A DNA stretch of 64,000 bases from Siphonodentalium dalli. Taxonomy: Eukaryota; Mollusca; Scaphopoda; Gadilida; Siphonodentaliidae. Position 1 is the stretch's first letter. Each line of letters opens with the position of its first letter. This document shows positions 47,531 to 64,000 of the stretch, piece after piece. The notes below the pieces were generated by a model. It did not search any database and was not told the DNA's origin. It saw nothing but the letters and a program-made list of their open reading frames with translations. Made by a program: the position numbers and the translations under genes. The DNA lies in contig CP136065.1 in assembly GCA_032622095.1 (NCBI GenBank), positions 66,333,031-66,397,030 of the forward strand, read 5' to 3'.

Positions 47531-48440
47531 CCCAGTTGAAGTTGGTGATATTCACCCATTGGGCACCTCATTTATGAATTTTATCTTCTGCAAATTAGGG
47601 GATATAGAAACTTCCTAGAAGGGAAATTTAACTAACAACAATGTAAATTTGATACTATAGATACTTCCCAGAAGATGAGGCCTAAGCAGAATGAGGTCTC
47701 CAGAGGGTGAATTTGGTGATGCTAGCCTGCTGTGCGGGATAGCATCACAAAAAGCGTGTCTGTTTCTACATTGTGCATGCCTGGCCTAAGCAACACAATG
47801 TATTATACAATCAAGCCTTGAAATAGTGTGATAGTGTGTCTGTCATTTGCAGAATGAGGTCCCCAGAGAGTGAATTTAGTGACGCTAAATTCACCCTCTG
47901 GGGACCTCATTCTGATAAGGCCCTCAACTGCTATGGAAGATCTAGAATAAAATTGAATTTCCCCAGTTGAAGTTGGTGATGTTCACCCATTGGGCCCCTC
48001 AATTATGAATTTTATCTTCTGCAAATTAGGGGATATAGAAACTTCCTAGAAGGGAAATTTAACTAACAACAATGTAAATTTGATACTATAGATACTTCCC
48101 AGAAGATGAGGCCTAAGCAGAATGAGGTCTCCAGATGGTGAATTTGGTGATGCTAGCCCGCTGTGTGGGATAGCATCACTAAAAGCATGTCTGTTCCTAC
48201 ATTGTGCATGTCTGGCCTCAAGCAACACAATGTATTATACAATCAAGCCTTGAAATAGTCTGTCTGTTATTTGCAGAATGAGGTCCCCAGAGGGTGAATT
48301 TAGTGACGCTATCCTGCACAGCTTCACAGAAGATGAGGCCTAAGCAGAATGAGATCTTGAGACTCTAGATACTTCCCAGAAGATGAGGCCTAAGCAGAAT
48401 AAGGTTCTCAGAGGGTGTATTTGGTTATGCTAGCCTGCTG
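47528..48440 (+). repeat. Two tandem ~431-bp units plus partial copies
   Basis: TTCCCCAGTTGAAGTTGGTG begins units at 47528 and 47959, over 90% alike for about 300 bases. Partial blocks with CCCAGAAGATGAGGCCTAAG recur near 48330 and 48376. Each unit ends with CAGAATGAGGTCTCCAGA-type sequence that also occurs inverted. Confidence 0.75.
47850..47914. repeat. Hairpin with ~30-bp arms
   Basis: CAGAATGAGGTCCCCAGA pairs with TCTGGGGACCTCATTCTG with one mismatch in the arms. The inverted block recurs near 48463-48484, so it may be a terminus of the tandem unit family. Confidence 0.8.
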
Positions 48441-48894
48441 TGTGGAGCAACCCCCTGAATTCACCCTCTGGGAACCTCATTCTACAAATGCCAGACACTC
48501 TTAATTCAAACTTGGAGAAAATGAAATTAATCTGATTTTAATGACCACTGAGTGATAATGTAAACAACAAGGGTGCTTCATTGATAACACCATTAATCTC
48601 AGTTAAATTACAAATGACATGAATTACACTCTCTGGGGATGGAAAGCACTATGGCACAGCAGATGTTATCTACCCATCTGCCAGTTGTATAAATATGTGT
48701 CCATCAGAGCACATGGGTGGCTTGCTGTAGTAGAGAATACAAGGATTTAAAGTCATTTACTGAACATTTCTGTACATCTGTCTGTTCCTGATTTCTCCCA
48801 AACCCCTGATTTCAACCAAATATAGTGGAGTGACTAGAGGTACCTCCCCTCCCCTCCCAAAGATGTAATGTCATAGGTTCTTCAAAATTTTAAT

Positions 48895-48990
48895 GAGTTT
48901 TTTTTTTTAAATAAAATATTTTATTTAATAAAAAAAAAAATATTTATTAAAAATAAAATATATATATATATATATATTTTTTTTTGGTTA
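48895..48990. repeat. A/T low-complexity tract with TA run
   Basis: Runs of T, TTTAAATAAA and A are followed by about 12 TA repeats and another T run. It is a likely slippage and assembly-error site. Confidence 0.9.
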
Positions 48991-49039
48991 AATTGAGCAA
49001 TAAGTTAAATTGAAAAAAAAATTCAAAAATTCAGATTTA

Positions 49040-49398
49040 TGTCCATAGCCCCACCCACATTTGACCCAGTGACCTCATTTGAACAAATCTGAACCAGTCA
49101 CCCAAGGTACCCTCATACCAAATATGAACCCATTCGGCCCGACAACTTCAGAAAAGAAGTCGTTTTAAGAATTACTATGTGGAAAAATAGTTATGGTCCT
49201 GACATCAAAACTATTTGACTTGGTGACCTCATTTGAACAAATCTGAATGAGAGTCACCTAGGGAACATCCACACTAAATATGAACCAATTCGGTATGATA
49301 GTTTCAGAGGAGAAGATGTTTTTTAAAAAGTTGACAGACAGACGGACAGACGTAATGACTATAGCTCCACCGGAGACTTTGTCTCAGGTGAGCTAAAA
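49040..49398 (+). mobile_element. HINE-like element 3' part, GAGCTA hairpin family
   Basis: Two cores (near 49060 and 49200; CCTCATTTGAACAAATCTGA) are followed by a GACAGACAGACGGACAGACG tract at 49333-49352. The terminal hairpin at 49362-49395 pairs TAGCTCCACCGGAGAC with GTCTCAGGTGAGCTA. Its last bases match those of the 11050-12170 element although the cores differ. Confidence 0.65.
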
Positions 49399-49399
49399 A

Positions 49400-50300
49400 C
49401 TCCATGTTTCTCCTGTGCTTTTGGCAATAATAATGCAAACTTGACTTCAAAACTATTTTCAAGCCATATGTTTTGTTGTTGCTATTGTTGGGAATAGAGC
49501 ATCTTTAGTGTTGAGAATTATGTAAATCCCATTCTTGTAATTAGATCCTATGAGAATTCATTCAAAATAATATGTGCAACAAAATAGACATGTCTTCAAT
49601 ATAAAATTTTGTGGAACATAAATTTAAAACATAAAGGTGGTTCCAATTCTTTGTTCTACAATTTCCTAGGGGTATCTAATTTTTAACTATTTAATTATGT
49701 TCATGAAGTATCAATCTTATTCTTCCTGTAGACCACCAAATTGCAATATGAAAAAAAGTCAAAAAATTAAGATGAATTGAAATTATTTTATTTTTCAACA
49801 AAACATTTATCAATACAAAACTCTACATATGTATATTAAACATTAGACTACAAACATAAGAATATATAGAAATTATCTGTAGAATATATATAAATAGATA
49901 TAAAATATTAATTATTGAACTAGACTCTAGTCCTATTTCTACAATAAATATATAATCAAAATTTCAAATCATTTGAAATGTTAAACTTCCACAGACTATC
50001 AGAGAACATTTGAAATATACAGGCCACTTTAATATGAGGTAAGCTAACTCATTAATCTAGGCGATGAATGTAATAATAATGGCTTTAATAACTATTTAAT
50101 TGTGTTGTTTTTGTCACAATTCGGAAAACAGGAAAAACAAGTGCAGTGCCAAGCATGGAATATGCTCAGTTTAGAATGTGGGTATAGCTAAGCTATAATA
50201 CTCCAGGCACATCAGACATGAAAGTGGAAAAGTAAGGAAATAAATCGGGGAAAGCTGATTTTAAAAATATTAAAAAGACCATAACATCGCGGACGAGTCA
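49400..50300. other. AT-rich DNA leading to the duplication boundary
   Basis: Nothing recognised. The last bases before the second copy read GCGGACGAGTCA. What precedes base 1 of the window is not visible, so the true left junction cannot be placed. Confidence 0.5.

Positions 50301-64000
<13,700 letters not shown>

Overview
This window is eukaryotic, non-coding, repeat-dominated DNA. It is AT-rich, its open frames rarely exceed 130 codons, and it has no operon-like packing, no recognisable rRNA or tRNA, and no confidently intact protein-coding gene. The repeats point to a marine mollusc or another lophotrochozoan. There are many elements built from 160-190 bp tandem cores, a GGAC-type tetranucleotide microsatellite and a short terminal hairpin. 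That is the layout described for bivalve 'pearl' elements and Helentron-associated elements (HINEs). The organism assignment is an inference.

Large-scale layout. Bases 1-13,701 recur as 50,301-64,000 in the same orientation. The offset is +50,300 up to a C10/C9 run near base 391 and +50,299 after it. I found only three differences: that run, A1433/C51732 and A4754/G55053. This is a 50.3-kb-period tandem duplication, read-through of a circle, or a false duplication in the assembly. It is too similar to be two ordinary alleles of an outbred marine invertebrate.

Region by region. 1-1,290: featureless. 1,291-2,852: head-to-tail dimer of a HINE-like element. 3,000-4,080: foldback element holding a decayed C2H2 zinc-finger array. 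4,277-5,321: hairpin abutting a TIR element. 5,325-7,280: diverged cores with an inserted 514-bp MITE. 7,331-7,932: foldback MITE. 7,957-12,333: second copy of the 4.4-5.3 kb TIR element, swollen by nested insertions. 12,832-13,354: second 530-bp MITE. 15,661-16,358: hAT-like element with a perfect 8-bp target duplication. 16,380-19,060: consecutive HINE-like arrays. 20,480-25,490: mostly single-copy-looking DNA with weak exon candidates. 25,492-25,828: piggyBac-like MITE. 27,350-30,150: nested HINE-like cluster. 33,018-36,440: palindrome-array elements. 36,916-38,793: scattered conserved TCACGTGTGTTAC motif. 40,130-42,930: several inverted-repeat elements, including a 294-bp perfect-arm palindrome and a GATATC palindrome array. 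46,960-49,400: another HINE-like family with perfect hairpins. 50,301-64,000: the second copy of the start.

No gene network can be described. What links the features is their shared construction. Several unrelated families have terminal hairpins plus internal cores, and at least four elements are made of arrays of one short palindrome. This suggests transposase- or Rep-binding arrays, or small-RNA sources.
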